DNA of 64,000 bases from Streptomyces sp. CB02980 (GCF_014451325.2 NZ_JACSCH020000016.1:151570-215569); one strand, 5' to 3'; shown: positions 32,689 through 42,707, numbered from the stretch's first letter. The notes: a model not told the origin generated them from the letters alone. Numbers and translations are program-made.

Positions 32689-33288
32689 TCAGGCCTTGAG
32701 CGCCGCCACCGCCGACCGCGCCAGATCGTCCACGTACCCCGGGGGCAGCGGCGTACGGACCACGACGAGGCGCCAGTAGAGCGGCCCGACGACCAGGTCG
32801 AGGGCGCGGCCCGGGTCGGTGCCCTCGGGGAGTTCGCCGCGGGCGACGGCCTCGCGGACGACCTGGGTCATGACGCCGCGCTGGCCGTCGAGCAGTGCCG
32901 CCGTGACGGCCTCGGCGATCTCGGGCTGCCGGGCGGCCTCGACGAGCAGGTCCGGGATGACCTGCGAGGCGACGGGGTGGCGCAGCGCGTGCGAGGCCAC
33001 CTGGAGGAGCGCGCGCACGTCCCCGTGCAGGGAGCCGGTGGCGGGCGCCGGCAGGCCCTGGGCGGCGAAGGCCCCGACGAGGTCGAGGACGAGGGCGAGC
33101 TTGGACTTCCAGCGCCGGTAGACGGCGGTCTTGCCGACTCCCGCGCGGCGCGCGATGCCCTCGATGGACATCCGGGCGAAGCCGACGGCGGCGAGTTCCT
33201 CGAAGACGGCGGCGCGGATGGCCTCGGTCACGTCCTCGCGGAGTACGGCCGCTCCGGCGGGGGCGCGGCGTGGGGTCGGATCGGTCAT
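32689..33288 (-). CDS. TetR family transcriptional regulator
   Basis: DNA-binding repressor of 199 residues. The N-terminal HTH is clear (FARMSIEGIARRAGVGKTAVYRRWKSKLALVLDLV), followed by a helical ligand-binding domain of the TetR_C family with PDLLVEAARQPEIAEAV. ATG 33288 is used; in-frame starts lie upstream at 33297 and 33306. It diverges from the ABC exporter genes with about 150 bases between, so it may control them, although TetR regulators of this subfamily often control drug or fatty acid genes. Ligand unknown. Confidence 0.88.
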   Translation of the reverse strand: MTDPTPRRAPAGAAVLREDVTEAIRAAVFEELAAVGFARMSIEGIARRAGVGKTAVYRRWKSKLALVLDLVGAFAAQGLPAPATGSLHGDVRALLQVASHALRHPVASQVIPDLLVEAARQPEIAEAVTAALLDGQRGVMTQVVREAVARGELPEGTDPGRALDLVVGPLYWRLVVVRTPLPPGYVDDLARSAVAALKA

Positions 33289-33439
33289 GAACGGCATCCT
33301 AGCCAACGGCGACGCCCCGAGGTCGTCACGACGATACGGTTGCGTTCCGACGCAGGATCACTCTAATCTCCCCGTAGCGACGATACGGACCCGTTCCATC
33401 GCCGAGGATGCCCGCACCCTTCGTCGAAAGCGCCCACCC

Positions 33440-34396
33440 GTGACCACCCAGACGCTTCCCCCGCCCCTGCAGAAGCCCCCTCCCGGGGAGGCCCCTCCCC
33501 AGGAGACCTGTCCCCGGGCGGCCCCCACCGAGGACCTGCGCGAACTCGCCCGGCGCCACGGTCTCACCGTCAGCGGCGCCCGCCCCTCGCTGCCCGCCTA
33601 CGCCCGGCAGATCTGGTCTCGCCGCGACTTCATCACCGCCTTCGCGACCGCCCGGCTGACCGCGCAGTACAGCCAGGCGCGGCTCGGCCAGGTCTGGCAG
33701 GTGATGACCCCGCTGCTCAACGCCGCCGTCTACTACCTGATCTTCGGCGTGCTCATGGACGCCGAGGACGGCGTCGCCGACTACGTGCCCTTCCTGATCA
33801 CCGGCATCTTCGTGTGGACGTTCACCTCGAACACGATCCTGGCCGGCACCCGGGCGATCAGCGGCAACCTGGGCCTCGTCCGCGCCCTGCACTTCCCCCG
33901 CGCGAGCCTGCCGATCTCGCTGTCGCTCCAGCAGCTCCAGCAGCTGCTGCTGTCGCTCGCCGCGCTGGTCATGATCCTTCTCGCGCTCGGCGAGTTCCCC
34001 ACCTGGAGCTGGCTCCTCGCCGTCCCCGCACTGCTCTGCCAGGCGCTGTTCAACACGGGCGTGGCACTCGTCCTCGCCCGGCTCGCGGCCCGCACCCCGG
34101 ACATCTCCCAGCTGATGCCGTTCGTGCTCCGCACCTGGATGTACGCCTCGGGCGCGATGTGGTCGATCCAGAACCTGGCGGCGAGCGGACGCTTCCCCGA
34201 CGGCGTGGTGCTCGCCCTCCAGTGCAACCCGGCGGCGGTCTACATCGACCTGATGCGCTTCGCGCTCATCGAGAGCTACACCTCGGCGCAGCTGCCGCCG
34301 CACGTCTGGGCACTCGCCGCCGGCTGGGCCCTGCTGGCCTTCGGGGGCGGTCTCATCTGGTTCTGGAAGGCGGAGGAGACGTACGGCCGTGGCTGA
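33440..34396 (+). CDS. polysaccharide/teichoic acid-type ABC exporter permease
   Basis: ABC-2 type permease of 318 residues, similar in layout to TagG/Wzm. A Pro-rich cytoplasmic start is followed by the conserved interface segment (RRDFITAFATARLTAQYSQARLGQVWQVMTPLLNAAVYYLIFGVLM) and six membrane helices. The start is GTG 33440 with only a weak upstream site. It overlaps the ATPase gene by eight bases, showing translational coupling. The pair would export a lipid-linked polymer such as a wall teichoic acid or a similar glycopolymer across the membrane; the substrate is inferred from family alone. Confidence 0.88.
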   Translation: MTTQTLPPPLQKPPPGEAPPQETCPRAAPTEDLRELARRHGLTVSGARPSLPAYARQIWSRRDFITAFATARLTAQYSQARLGQVWQVMTPLLNAAVYYLIFGVLMDAEDGVADYVPFLITGIFVWTFTSNTILAGTRAISGNLGLVRALHFPRASLPISLSLQQLQQLLLSLAALVMILLALGEFPTWSWLLAVPALLCQALFNTGVALVLARLAARTPDISQLMPFVLRTWMYASGAMWSIQNLAASGRFPDGVVLALQCNPAAVYIDLMRFALIESYTSAQLPPHVWALAAGWALLAFGGGLIWFWKAEETYGRG

Positions 34397-35294
34397 CCCC
34401 CGGAGCACCCCCACCCCCACCCCTGCGACCAGCCCCACCCCCGCGACCAACCCCGCGACCACCCACACCCTCCCCCTCACCCCCACCCCCACCCCCACGC
34501 CCACGCCCACCGTCGTGGTCGACGGAGTCCACATCACCTACACGGTCAACGGCGGCGGCACCGGCGGCCGAGGCGCCGCGACGGCCGCGCTCAGCCGCAT
34601 GCTCCGGCGCGGCGAGAAGCGGCCGACCGGCCGCCGGGTCCACGCCGTGAAGGGCGTCAGCTTCGTCGCGTACCGGGGCGAGGCAATTGGCCTGATCGGT
34701 TCGAACGGATCTGGGAAATCCACCCTCCTGAAGGCCATCGCGGGCCTCCAGCCCGTCGAGCGGGGCCAGGTGTACACCGAAGGACAGCCCTCGCTCCTCG
34801 GCGTCAACGCGGCCCTCATGAACGACCTCACCGGCGAGCGGAACGTGATCCTGGGCGGTCTCGCGATGGGCATGAGCCGCACGGAGGTCCGCGAGCGCTA
34901 CGACGAGATCGTGGACTTCTCCGGCATCAACGAGAAGGACGACGCCATCTCCCGCCCCATGGGGACGTACTCCTCCGGCATGGGGGCGCGACTGCGCTTC
35001 TCCATCGCCGCCGCGAAGAGCCATGACGTCCTGCTCATCGACGAGGCCCTGTCCACCGGCGACGCGCGTTTCCGCCGACGGAGCCAACGGCGGATCGACG
35101 AACTGCGGGCGGAGGCGGGGACGGTCTTCCTGGTCAGCCACTCGAACTCGACGATCACGGAGACCTGCGAGCGGGCCCTGTGGCTTGAGGCGGGGACGCT
35201 GCGGATGGACGGCCCGGCGAAGGAGGTGGTGGCGGCGTACGAGGAGTTCACCGCGACAGGAGCCGGAACAGGAGCCAAGGAAAAGGGCAAATGA
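34389..35294 (+). CDS. polysaccharide/teichoic acid-type ABC exporter ATPase
   Basis: ATPase of 301 residues, TagH/Wzt type without a carbohydrate-binding C-terminal domain. Walker A GSNGSGKST, the signature-like YSSGMGARLRFSIA, and Walker B VLLIDEALSTGDARF are all visible, and the long loop VNAALMNDLTGERNVILGGLAMGM is typical of polysaccharide exporters. Residues 1-40 are an unusual Pro/Thr repeat (PTPTP) before VVVDGVHITYTV. It starts with GTG inside the permease stop region. A glycosyltransferase gene follows 26 bases later, so the three genes probably form one operon. Confidence 0.9.
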   Translation: MADPRSTPTPTPATSPTPATNPATTHTLPLTPTPTPTPTPTVVVDGVHITYTVNGGGTGGRGAATAALSRMLRRGEKRPTGRRVHAVKGVSFVAYRGEAIGLIGSNGSGKSTLLKAIAGLQPVERGQVYTEGQPSLLGVNAALMNDLTGERNVILGGLAMGMSRTEVRERYDEIVDFSGINEKDDAISRPMGTYSSGMGARLRFSIAAAKSHDVLLIDEALSTGDARFRRRSQRRIDELRAEAGTVFLVSHSNSTITETCERALWLEAGTLRMDGPAKEVVAAYEEFTATGAGTGAKEKGK

Positions 35295-35320
35295 GACATT
35301 AAGGGCTACAGTGCGGAGGG

Positions 35321-36625
35321 ATGACGAACGATCACCCCCAGTCGCCGCCAGGGACCCGCTCCGAGCCCTCCAAGTTCACCGGGTCCCCCTTCGACTCGGA
35401 CACCTTCACCTCCGCCACCTTCGTCACGGTCGGCCGCGGCCCCTACCTCGCCGTCGCCGCCGTCTGGCTGATCACCCGCGTCGGCATGGTGCTGCTGCTC
35501 CTCCGCGACACCCTCGGCATCGGCGGCGTCGGCCGCGAGGTGGACCTCTACCAGCACTGGTACGAGCAGTTCGCACAGGGCACCTTCCCGCCCGGCGACG
35601 CCACCTGGCAGTACCCGCCCGGCGCGGGGCTCGTCATCATGTCGCCGGGCGTCCTCCCCTGGCTGACGTACGTGCAGGCGTTCGTCGCGCTCACCCTCCT
35701 GGCCGACGCGGTCGTCACCGCCGCACTGGCCCGCGCCGACAGCGCCCGGCTCACCCACGGCACCTGGATCTGGGTCTGCGGACTGCCGCTGCTCCTGCAC
35801 CTGCCGCTCGCGCGGTACGACGTCCAGACCACCGCCCTCGCCGTCCTCGCGCTGCTCGCGCTCACCGCCCGCTCGACCGCCGCCCACCAGCTCGGCGGGG
35901 CGCTCGCGGGCATCGGCGCGATGGTCAAGGTCTGGCCGGCGCTCGCCCTGATCGGCACCCCCCGGGGCCGTACCACCCGCGAGGCCTGGACCGCCGCGGT
36001 CGTCGCGGCCCTCGCCCTCCTCGCCACCCTCGCGCTGTTCTTCTCCGACTCCCTCGGCTTCCTGCGCCAGCAGGGCAGTCGCGGCATCCAGATCGAGTCG
36101 CTCGGCGGCACCGCCCTCGCGCTGGCCGAGGCCGGCGGCATCTGGCCGGGCAGGGTCGAGTTCCGATACGGGGCCTTCGAGTACGTCGGCCCGTACGTCT
36201 CCAGCCTCGGCCACCTCGCCCTGCTGCTCACCGTCATCGCCTTCGGCTGGCTGCTCCTGTGGCGCGTACGGGCCCACCGCTGGACCGCCGCCACCCCTCT
36301 CGACGCCGCCCTCGCAGCCGTACTGCTGTTCACCGTCACCAGCCGGGTGATCAGCCCCCAGTACATGATCTGGCTGCTCGGCCTCGCCGCCGTCTGTCTG
36401 ACCTCGCGCAGCACGGTGATGCGCCCGGTGGCGCTGCTGCTGCTCCCGGCGGCCGCCCTCAGCTCCCTCGCGTACCCCGTCCTGTACGACCACGTCGTCG
36501 CCGGCACCGCCCAGGGGCTGACCGTCATGGTCCTCCGCAACGCCCTGCTGCTCGCCGCGACCCTGCTCGCCGCCCGCCGCCTGTGGACGTCGACGGTCAC
36601 CGGACCGCCCGAGGAAGCCGTGTAG
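35321..36625 (+). CDS. GT87-like polytopic membrane glycosyltransferase
   Basis: Membrane protein of 434 residues with about ten hydrophobic segments, resembling DUF2029/GT87 polyprenyl-phosphate-mannose-dependent mannosyltransferases. The first outer loop carries the acidic pair region REVDLYQHWYEQFAQG, which matches the position of the catalytic Asp in GT-C enzymes, and PGDATWQYPPGAGLV follows as in GT87 proteins. It has a GGAGGG ribosome site at ATG 35321. Located after the ABC exporter pair, it may add sugars to the exported glycan on the outer face of the membrane. The sugar and acceptor are unknown. Confidence 0.82.
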   Translation: MTNDHPQSPPGTRSEPSKFTGSPFDSDTFTSATFVTVGRGPYLAVAAVWLITRVGMVLLLLRDTLGIGGVGREVDLYQHWYEQFAQGTFPPGDATWQYPPGAGLVIMSPGVLPWLTYVQAFVALTLLADAVVTAALARADSARLTHGTWIWVCGLPLLLHLPLARYDVQTTALAVLALLALTARSTAAHQLGGALAGIGAMVKVWPALALIGTPRGRTTREAWTAAVVAALALLATLALFFSDSLGFLRQQGSRGIQIESLGGTALALAEAGGIWPGRVEFRYGAFEYVGPYVSSLGHLALLLTVIAFGWLLLWRVRAHRWTAATPLDAALAAVLLFTVTSRVISPQYMIWLLGLAAVCLTSRSTVMRPVALLLLPAAALSSLAYPVLYDHVVAGTAQGLTVMVLRNALLLAATLLAARRLWTSTVTGPPEEAV

Positions 36626-36634
36626 GACAGACAG

Positions 36635-36672
36635 GAGAAGGGCCCCGTCGGACGACCGGTGGGGCCCTTCTC
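36635..36672. terminator. bidirectional terminator between glycosyltransferase and gdh
   Basis: GAGAAGGGCCCC pairs perfectly with GGGGCCCTTCTC, with a 14-base loop. It separates the convergent genes. Confidence 0.88.
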
Positions 36673-36689
36673 ACGCCACTACTGCACGG

Positions 36690-39600
36690 CTAGCTGTGCG
36701 TACGAAGCAGCGTGCGCATCGTCCGCATCGCCACCGACAGGTTCGCCAGGTCGAAGGTGTCCGAGCCCTGGATCTCCTCCAGGGTCGTCCGCGCGCGGCC
36801 CAGGATCGCCGCGTTCTTCTCCTCCCAGTCCTTGAACCGCTGCTCCGGGCTCGACGCGCCGTTTCCGGCCGCCAGGACGTCCGCGGTCAGCGCCGAGTGC
36901 GCCGCGAACAGGTCCTCACGGATCGACGCACGGGCCATCGACTGCCACCGGTCGTCGCGCGGCAGCTCGATGATCCGGTCCATCAGGTCGGTGATCCGCA
37001 GCCGGTCGGCCAGGTCGTAGTAGACCTCGGCCACCGCCAGCGGGTCCTTGCCCGTCCGGTCCGCGATCGCCACGATGTCGAGGATCGGGAAGGCGGAGGA
37101 GAAGCCGGCCACCCGCAGCGCGAGCTCCTCCGGCACGCCGACCTCGGTCAGCTCCTCCACGATCGACTGGTACCACTCCAGGTCCGCGCCGCGCAGCAGG
37201 TTCGGCAGCTGCGCCCAGACCTGCTCGACGCGCTCGGCGAAGAACTCGATGGTCTCGGTGAGCTGGAGCGGCTGCGGCCGGTTGTTGAGCAGCCAGCGCG
37301 TGCCGCGCTCGACGAGCCGGCGGGAGTGCAGTCGCATCCGGGTCTGGACGTCGGCGGGCACCTGGTTGTCGAGGGCCTCGACGGCGTCCCAGACCCGGCC
37401 GAGGCGGAAGACGAACCGGGCCGCGGTCTGCGCCCGGACGATCTCCTCGATCGACGCGCCCGTCTCCTCGCGGAGGCGGTGCAGGAAGGTCGAGCCACCG
37501 GCGTTGACGGTGTCGTTGACCAGGACGGTGGTGATGATCTCGCGGCGCAGGGGGTGGTTGTCGACCGCCTCGGTGAACTTCTCGCGCAGCAGCGTCGGGA
37601 AGTACGCGTGGAGCAGCCCGCGCAGGTACGGGTCGTCCGGCAGCTCCGTACCGATGAGCTCGTCGGCCACCGTGATCTTGGTGTACGCGAGGAGGACGGC
37701 AAGCTCCGGCTGGCTCAGACCGCGGCCGTTGTTGAGCAGGTCGCGGATCTGCCGGTCGTTGGGCAGGAACTCCAGGGACCGGTCGAGGGCCCCGTCGCGG
37801 CCCAGCCGGCGCATGAAGCGCTGGTGGGCGTGGAGCAGGGACGGCGACTGGGCGACGGCGTTGGCGAGGGCCGTGTTCTGCGCGTAGTTGTTGCGCAGGA
37901 CGAGCATGCCGACCTCGTCGGTCATCTCCGCGAGGATCTTGTTGCGCTGCTTGACGGTCATGTCGCCCTCGGCGACGAGCCCGTTGAGCAGGATCTTGAT
38001 GTTGACCTCGTGGTCGGAGGTGTCGACGCCGGCGCTGTTGTCGATGGCGTCGGTGTTGACCTTGCCGCCCCGGCCCTCGGGTCCGCCGGTGCGGGCGAAC
38101 TCGATACGGCCCAGCTGGGTCGCGCCGAGGTTGCCGCCCTCGCCGATGACCTGGGCGCGGACGTCCTGGCCGTCGACGCGGATGGCGTCGTTGGCCTTGT
38201 CGCCGACGTCGGCGTTCGACTCGGCCGAGGACTTGACGTACGTACCGATGCCGCCGTTCCACAGCAGGTCGACGGGCGCGTGGAGCACGGCCTTCATCAG
38301 CTCGGCCGGGGTCATCTTGGTGATGCCGTCCTCGATGCCGAGGGCGGCCCTGACCTGCGCGTTGACGGGGATCGACTTGGCGCTGCGGGGGTGGATGCCA
38401 CCGCCCGCGGAGAGCAGCGAGGTGTCGTAGTCGGCCCAGGACGAGCGGGGCAGCTCGAAGAGCCGGCGGCGCTCGGCGTACGAGACGGCCGCGTCCGGGT
38501 TCGGGTCGATGAAGATGTGCCGGTGGTCGAACGCGGCGACGAGCCTGATGTGCTCACTCAGCAGCATGCCGTTGCCGAAGACGTCGCCGGACATGTCACC
38601 GACGCCGACGACCGTGAAGTCCTCGGTCTGGGTGTCGTGGCCCAGCTCGCGGAAGTGCCGCTTGACGGACTCCCAGGCGCCGCGGGCGGTGATGCCCATG
38701 CCCTTGTGGTCGTATCCGGCGGAGCCGCCGGAGGCGAACGCGTCGCCGAGCCAGAAGCCGTACGACTCGGCGACCCCGTTGGCGATGTCGGAGAAGGTCG
38801 CGGTGCCCTTGTCGGCGGCGACCACCAGGTAGGTGTCGTCCTCGTCGTGGCGGACCACGTCGACCGGCGGCACGACCTCGCCCGCGACCAGGTTGTCGGT
38901 GATGTCGAGCAGCGCCGAGATGAAGGTCTTGTACGAGGCGATGCCCTCGGCCAGCCAGGCGTCACGGTCCACGGACGGGTCCGGGAGCTGCTTGGCGACG
39001 AAGCCGCCCTTGGCGCCGACGGGCACGATGACGGTGTTCTTGACCATCTGCGCCTTGACCAGGCCGAGGATCTCCGTACGGAAGTCCTCACGGCGGTCGG
39101 ACCAGCGCAGACCGCCTCGGGCGACCTTGCCGAAGCGCAGGTGGACACCCTCGACGCGCGGGGAGTACACCCAGATCTCGAAGGCCGGGCGGGGCGCCGG
39201 AAGGTCCGGGATGGCCTGCGGGTCGAACTTCATCGACACGTACGAGTGCGGTGTGCCGTCCGCCGTCAGCTGGCCCCTCCCTTCGCTGCCCTCGCTGGCG
39301 CTCTGGAAGAAGTTCGTCCGCAGCGTGGCCTTGATGACGGTCAGGAAGGACCGCAGGATCCGGTCCTCGTCCAGGCTCGCGACCTGGTCGAGGGCGGCGT
39401 CCAGCTCCTCCAGGAGCGCGTCGATCAGCTCGGTGCCGGCGCGCTGGCGCTCCGGGGCCATCCGGGCCTCGAAGAGGTTGACGAGCAGCCGGGTGGTGTG
39501 GACGTTGTTGCGGAGGGTGTCCTCCATGTAGTCCTGGCTGAACGTCGCACCGGCCTGGCGCAGGTACTTGGCGTAGGCGCGCAGCACCATCGCCTCGCGC

Positions 39601-41693
39601 CAGTTGAGCCCGGCGGAGAGGACGAGCGAGTTGAAGTTGTCGTTCTCGGCCTCGCCGGTCCAGGTGGCGGCGAAGGCCTCCTGGAAGCGCTCGCGGGCGT
39701 CGTCGCCGAGGTAGTCGCCGTTGCCGGTCGCGAGGGGCATCCGCAGACCGAAGTCGTAGACCCAGGCGTGCGTACGGTCGGCGCAGCGCAGCTCGTACGG
39801 CCGCTCGTCGGTCACCTCGACGCCGAGCCGGTTGAGCACCGGGAGCACGGCGGAGAGGGAGATCGGGTCGCCCGTCTTGTAGATCTTGAAGCGGCGCTCG
39901 CCGGGGCCCGCGCCGACCGGCTCGTAGAGCGAGAGCGCGAAGTCCTTGCCGCCGCCGGTCCGGGCGAGGGCCTCCAGGTGCACCAGGTCGGCGACGGCCG
40001 CGCGCGGCGAGTGGTCGGCCTTGTAGCCCTCGGGGAAGGCGTTGCCGTAACGGCGGTGCAGCTCCGCGGCACGCTCCTCGCCGCACTCGGCGTTGAGCGC
40101 CTCGGCGAAGCCGTCGGACCAGGAGCGGGCGGCCTCGACGAGCCGCGTCTCGATGCGGTCGACGTCGGCGTCGGTGAGCTTCGCCAGCTCGGTGCCGGGC
40201 TGGACGCGGACGACGAAGTGCAGCCGGGACAGGATCGACTCGGTGTTCCAGGCGGTGAAGTCGACGCTGGTGCCGTCGAGCTCCTCCTTCAGGATGTCGA
40301 TGATCCGCAGCCGGACGCGGGTCGTGTAGCGGTCGCGCGGCAGGTAGACGAGGGCCGAGTAGTAGCGGCCGTACTCGTCCTGGCGCAGGTACAGACGCAG
40401 CCGGCGCCGCTCCTGCAGGTACAGGACGCTGGTGACGACGGACCGGAGCTGGTCGGCCGGGGTCTGGAAGAGCTCGTCGCGCGGGTACGTCTCCAGGATC
40501 TGGAGCAGGTCGCGGCCGTCGTGGCTGTTCGGCGAGAAGCCGGCACCCTCCAGGACCTCCTGGACCTTGCGCTTGACCACGGGAACGCGGCGCACGGACT
40601 CGGTGTAGGCGGCCGAGGAGAACAGGCCGAGGAAGCGGCGCTCGCCGATGACGTTGCCGTCGGCGTCGAACTTCTTCACACCGATGTAGTCGAGGTACGA
40701 GGGGCGGTGCACGGTCGAGCGGCTGTTGGCCTTCGTCAGGATCAGCAGCTTGTGCTCGCGCGCCTTGGCGCGGACGTCCTCGGGCAGCCGGCTGAAGGAC
40801 GGCGAGACGGGGTGGGCGTGGTGGCCCTCGTCGTCGCCCGCGTGCTGCGGGTCGGAGCGCAGGATGCCGAGGCCGGTGCCGGGCACGGCGGCCAGGGCGT
40901 CACCGTTGACCAGCTGATACTCGCGGTAGCCGAGGAACGTGAAGTGGTCGTCGGCGAGCCAGCGCAGCAGCTCGCGGGCCTCCTCCACCTCGGTCGGACG
41001 CAGGTCGGACGCGGTGGGCTCGGCCGGGAGGCCCTCGGCGATCCGCAGGGCGGCGTCGCGCATCTTCTCCCAGTCCTCGACCGTCTCACGGACGTCGGAC
41101 AGGACACGCAGCAGATCGGCGGTGATCTGCTTGAGGTCGGCGCGGTCGGTCTCCCGGTCGATCTCGACGTGGATCCACGACTCGGTGAGCGCATCGTGCG
41201 GCAGCTCGCCCTGGATCTGCGCCGACAGGACCTCGATGAGCTTGCCCGTGAGGTCGCGGCGGACGAGGACCTGCGGGTGGATCACGACGTGGATGCCGCG
41301 GCCCTGGCGCGAGAGCTCGTTGGTGACCGAGTCCACCAGGAACGGCATGTCGTCGGTGACGACCTCGACGACGGAGTGGCTGCTCGTCCAGCCGTTCTCC
41401 TCGACCGTCGGCGTGTGGACGCGCACGTTCGCCGTGCCCTGCGGACGGTTCTCCGCGAGGCGGTAGTGAGAGAGCGCCGCACCGAACACGTCGACCGGGT
41501 CCCGGTCGCCGAGGTCCTCCGGCGCGGTGTGCAGGTAGTAGCGCTGGAGGTACTCGAGCACGGTGTCCCGGTCCGGGCGCTCCCCGGCACCCTCCGGGCC
41601 CGTCGGAAGTCGCCCCCCGACCGGGCTGTGCTCAGCTACCCGAGCGGCCCTTTCGAGCAGCTCGGCCTTGGCTTCGTCCAGCTTGGTCTGCAT
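36690..41693 (-). CDS. gdh: NAD-specific glutamate dehydrogenase, large (180 kDa) class
   Basis: Oxidises glutamate to 2-oxoglutarate and ammonium, feeding amino-acid nitrogen and carbon into the TCA cycle. With 1667 residues it belongs to the large GDH class described in Streptomyces clavuligerus. An N-terminal regulatory half with ACT-like segments (for example VVEVVTDDMPFLVDSVTNELSR) precedes the catalytic half. There RGGLRWSDRREDFRTEILGLVKAQMVKNTVIVPVGAKGGFV carries the substrate and catalytic lysines, and VVGVGDMSGDVFGNGML is the Rossmann nucleotide site. ATG 41693 begins MQTKLDEAKAELLERAARVAEHS, with AGAGGA upstream. Large GDHs are usually allosterically regulated. It is monocistronic, with a terminator at 36635-36672. 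Confidence 0.96.
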   Translation of the reverse strand: MQTKLDEAKAELLERAARVAEHSPVGGRLPTGPEGAGERPDRDTVLEYLQRYYLHTAPEDLGDRDPVDVFGAALSHYRLAENRPQGTANVRVHTPTVEENGWTSSHSVVEVVTDDMPFLVDSVTNELSRQGRGIHVVIHPQVLVRRDLTGKLIEVLSAQIQGELPHDALTESWIHVEIDRETDRADLKQITADLLRVLSDVRETVEDWEKMRDAALRIAEGLPAEPTASDLRPTEVEEARELLRWLADDHFTFLGYREYQLVNGDALAAVPGTGLGILRSDPQHAGDDEGHHAHPVSPSFSRLPEDVRAKAREHKLLILTKANSRSTVHRPSYLDYIGVKKFDADGNVIGERRFLGLFSSAAYTESVRRVPVVKRKVQEVLEGAGFSPNSHDGRDLLQILETYPRDELFQTPADQLRSVVTSVLYLQERRRLRLYLRQDEYGRYYSALVYLPRDRYTTRVRLRIIDILKEELDGTSVDFTAWNTESILSRLHFVVRVQPGTELAKLTDADVDRIETRLVEAARSWSDGFAEALNAECGEERAAELHRRYGNAFPEGYKADHSPRAAVADLVHLEALARTGGGKDFALSLYEPVGAGPGERRFKIYKTGDPISLSAVLPVLNRLGVEVTDERPYELRCADRTHAWVYDFGLRMPLATGNGDYLGDDARERFQEAFAATWTGEAENDNFNSLVLSAGLNWREAMVLRAYAKYLRQAGATFSQDYMEDTLRNNVHTTRLLVNLFEARMAPERQRAGTELIDALLEELDAALDQVASLDEDRILRSFLTVIKATLRTNFFQSASEGSEGRGQLTADGTPHSYVSMKFDPQAIPDLPAPRPAFEIWVYSPRVEGVHLRFGKVARGGLRWSDRREDFRTEILGLVKAQMVKNTVIVPVGAKGGFVAKQLPDPSVDRDAWLAEGIASYKTFISALLDITDNLVAGEVVPPVDVVRHDEDDTYLVVAADKGTATFSDIANGVAESYGFWLGDAFASGGSAGYDHKGMGITARGAWESVKRHFRELGHDTQTEDFTVVGVGDMSGDVFGNGMLLSEHIRLVAAFDHRHIFIDPNPDAAVSYAERRRLFELPRSSWADYDTSLLSAGGGIHPRSAKSIPVNAQVRAALGIEDGITKMTPAELMKAVLHAPVDLLWNGGIGTYVKSSAESNADVGDKANDAIRVDGQDVRAQVIGEGGNLGATQLGRIEFARTGGPEGRGGKVNTDAIDNSAGVDTSDHEVNIKILLNGLVAEGDMTVKQRNKILAEMTDEVGMLVLRNNYAQNTALANAVAQSPSLLHAHQRFMRRLGRDGALDRSLEFLPNDRQIRDLLNNGRGLSQPELAVLLAYTKITVADELIGTELPDDPYLRGLLHAYFPTLLREKFTEAVDNHPLRREIITTVLVNDTVNAGGSTFLHRLREETGASIEEIVRAQTAARFVFRLGRVWDAVEALDNQVPADVQTRMRLHSRRLVERGTRWLLNNRPQPLQLTETIEFFAERVEQVWAQLPNLLRGADLEWYQSIVEELTEVGVPEELALRVAGFSSAFPILDIVAIADRTGKDPLAVAEVYYDLADRLRITDLMDRIIELPRDDRWQSMARASIREDLFAAHSALTADVLAAGNGASSPEQRFKDWEEKNAAILGRARTTLEEIQGSDTFDLANLSVAMRTMRTLLRTHS

Positions 41694-42127
41694 GTCCTCT
41701 GACTCCTGTCGCGCGCCGTTGCGTGACGTCGGTGGAAGAAAGGACACAACGACGCCTCGACGCGGTGATTCCGGTCGAAGACGACGTTATGCCCGAATGA
41801 GAGATGCCCGGGTCGTTATCGGCCACGGAGAGCGGCGCGCCCGGACGGAGAGGATCGGCGAACGCGCTGTCGGCCCGGCCGCTGTAGCGGGTCGGGCGGC
41901 AGCCGGGGGCTTCACTGCCCCCACGGCGTATCGCGCTGATCACGGCAAAAGCCTATCGCCCTCGCCCCCCGAACCGTCATGGTCCGTATGTGTACAAAAG
42001 ACGGGGGGGAAGTTTGACGTTCTGGACAGCGACACATGTCCTCTTGGCAAAGCGCCCCGACGCGGGCAGCGTGTACGCGAGCATGGGCGCAGCACGGCAG
42101 ACCGACCATCTGTGATCTGGGAGAGCC
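41694..42127. other. divergent intergenic region between gdh and the DJ-1 family gene
   Basis: 434 bases without a recognised gene. A possible plus-strand -35 (TTGACG at 42014) overlaps a small inverted repeat GGACA/TGTCC near 42023-42040. The remaining sequence shows no structure I can name. Confidence 0.5.
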
Positions 42128-42682
42128 ATGGCGAAGATCCTGATCGTGACCGGGGACGCGGCGGAGTCGCTGGAGGTGATGTACCCCTACCAGCGGCTGC
42201 TGGAAGAGGGCTACGAGGTCGACATCGCCGCCCCGGCCCGCAAGCAGCTCCGCTTCGTCGTCCACGACTTCGAGCCGGGCTTCGACACGTACACCGAGAA
42301 GCCCGGCTACACCTGGCCCGCCGACCTGGCCTTCTCGGAGGTCGATCCGGGCGCGTACGTGGCGGTGGTGATCCCGGGCGGCCGGGCGCCGGAGTACCTG
42401 CGCAACGACCCGGAGCTCCGCAAGATCCTCAAGGCCTTCTTCGACGCGGACAAGCCGGTGGCCCAGATCTGCCACGGCCCGCTCCTGACGGCGGCGGTCG
42501 GCGGCCTGGAGGGCCGCCGGGTCACGGCCTACCCGGCCCTGGAACTGGACATGCAGGCGGCCGGCGCGACCTTCCAGGACAGCGCGGCGGTGGTGGACGG
42601 CCTCCTGGTCTCCTCAAGGGCCTGGCCGGACCACCCCACCTGGATGCGCGAATTCCTGAAGGTCCTCCGAGCCAAGGCCTGA
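42128..42682 (+). CDS. DJ-1/PfpI family protein
   Basis: Single-domain protein of 184 residues with the flavodoxin-like DJ-1/PfpI fold. The conserved nucleophile elbow reads AQICHGPLL (Cys115-His116) and the partner acidic residue is in DAAESLE near residue 16. The family includes deglycases, chaperones and stress-induced intracellular proteases, and the exact activity cannot be set from sequence. ATG 42128 is preceded by GAGAG. A long hairpin follows the stop. Confidence 0.9.
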   Translation: MAKILIVTGDAAESLEVMYPYQRLLEEGYEVDIAAPARKQLRFVVHDFEPGFDTYTEKPGYTWPADLAFSEVDPGAYVAVVIPGGRAPEYLRNDPELRKILKAFFDADKPVAQICHGPLLTAAVGGLEGRRVTAYPALELDMQAAGATFQDSAAVVDGLLVSSRAWPDHPTWMREFLKVLRAKA

Positions 42683-42707
42683 CGCAGGGGGCTGTGGGCG
42701 GCGCACC

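Noticed and set aside
36696..41702. A plus-strand open frame of about 1670 codons antisense to gdh
   Set aside because: It mirrors the GC-rich codon pattern of gdh and reads as low-complexity Asp/Val/Arg/Leu-rich sequence without domains; gdh on the minus strand has full family motifs.
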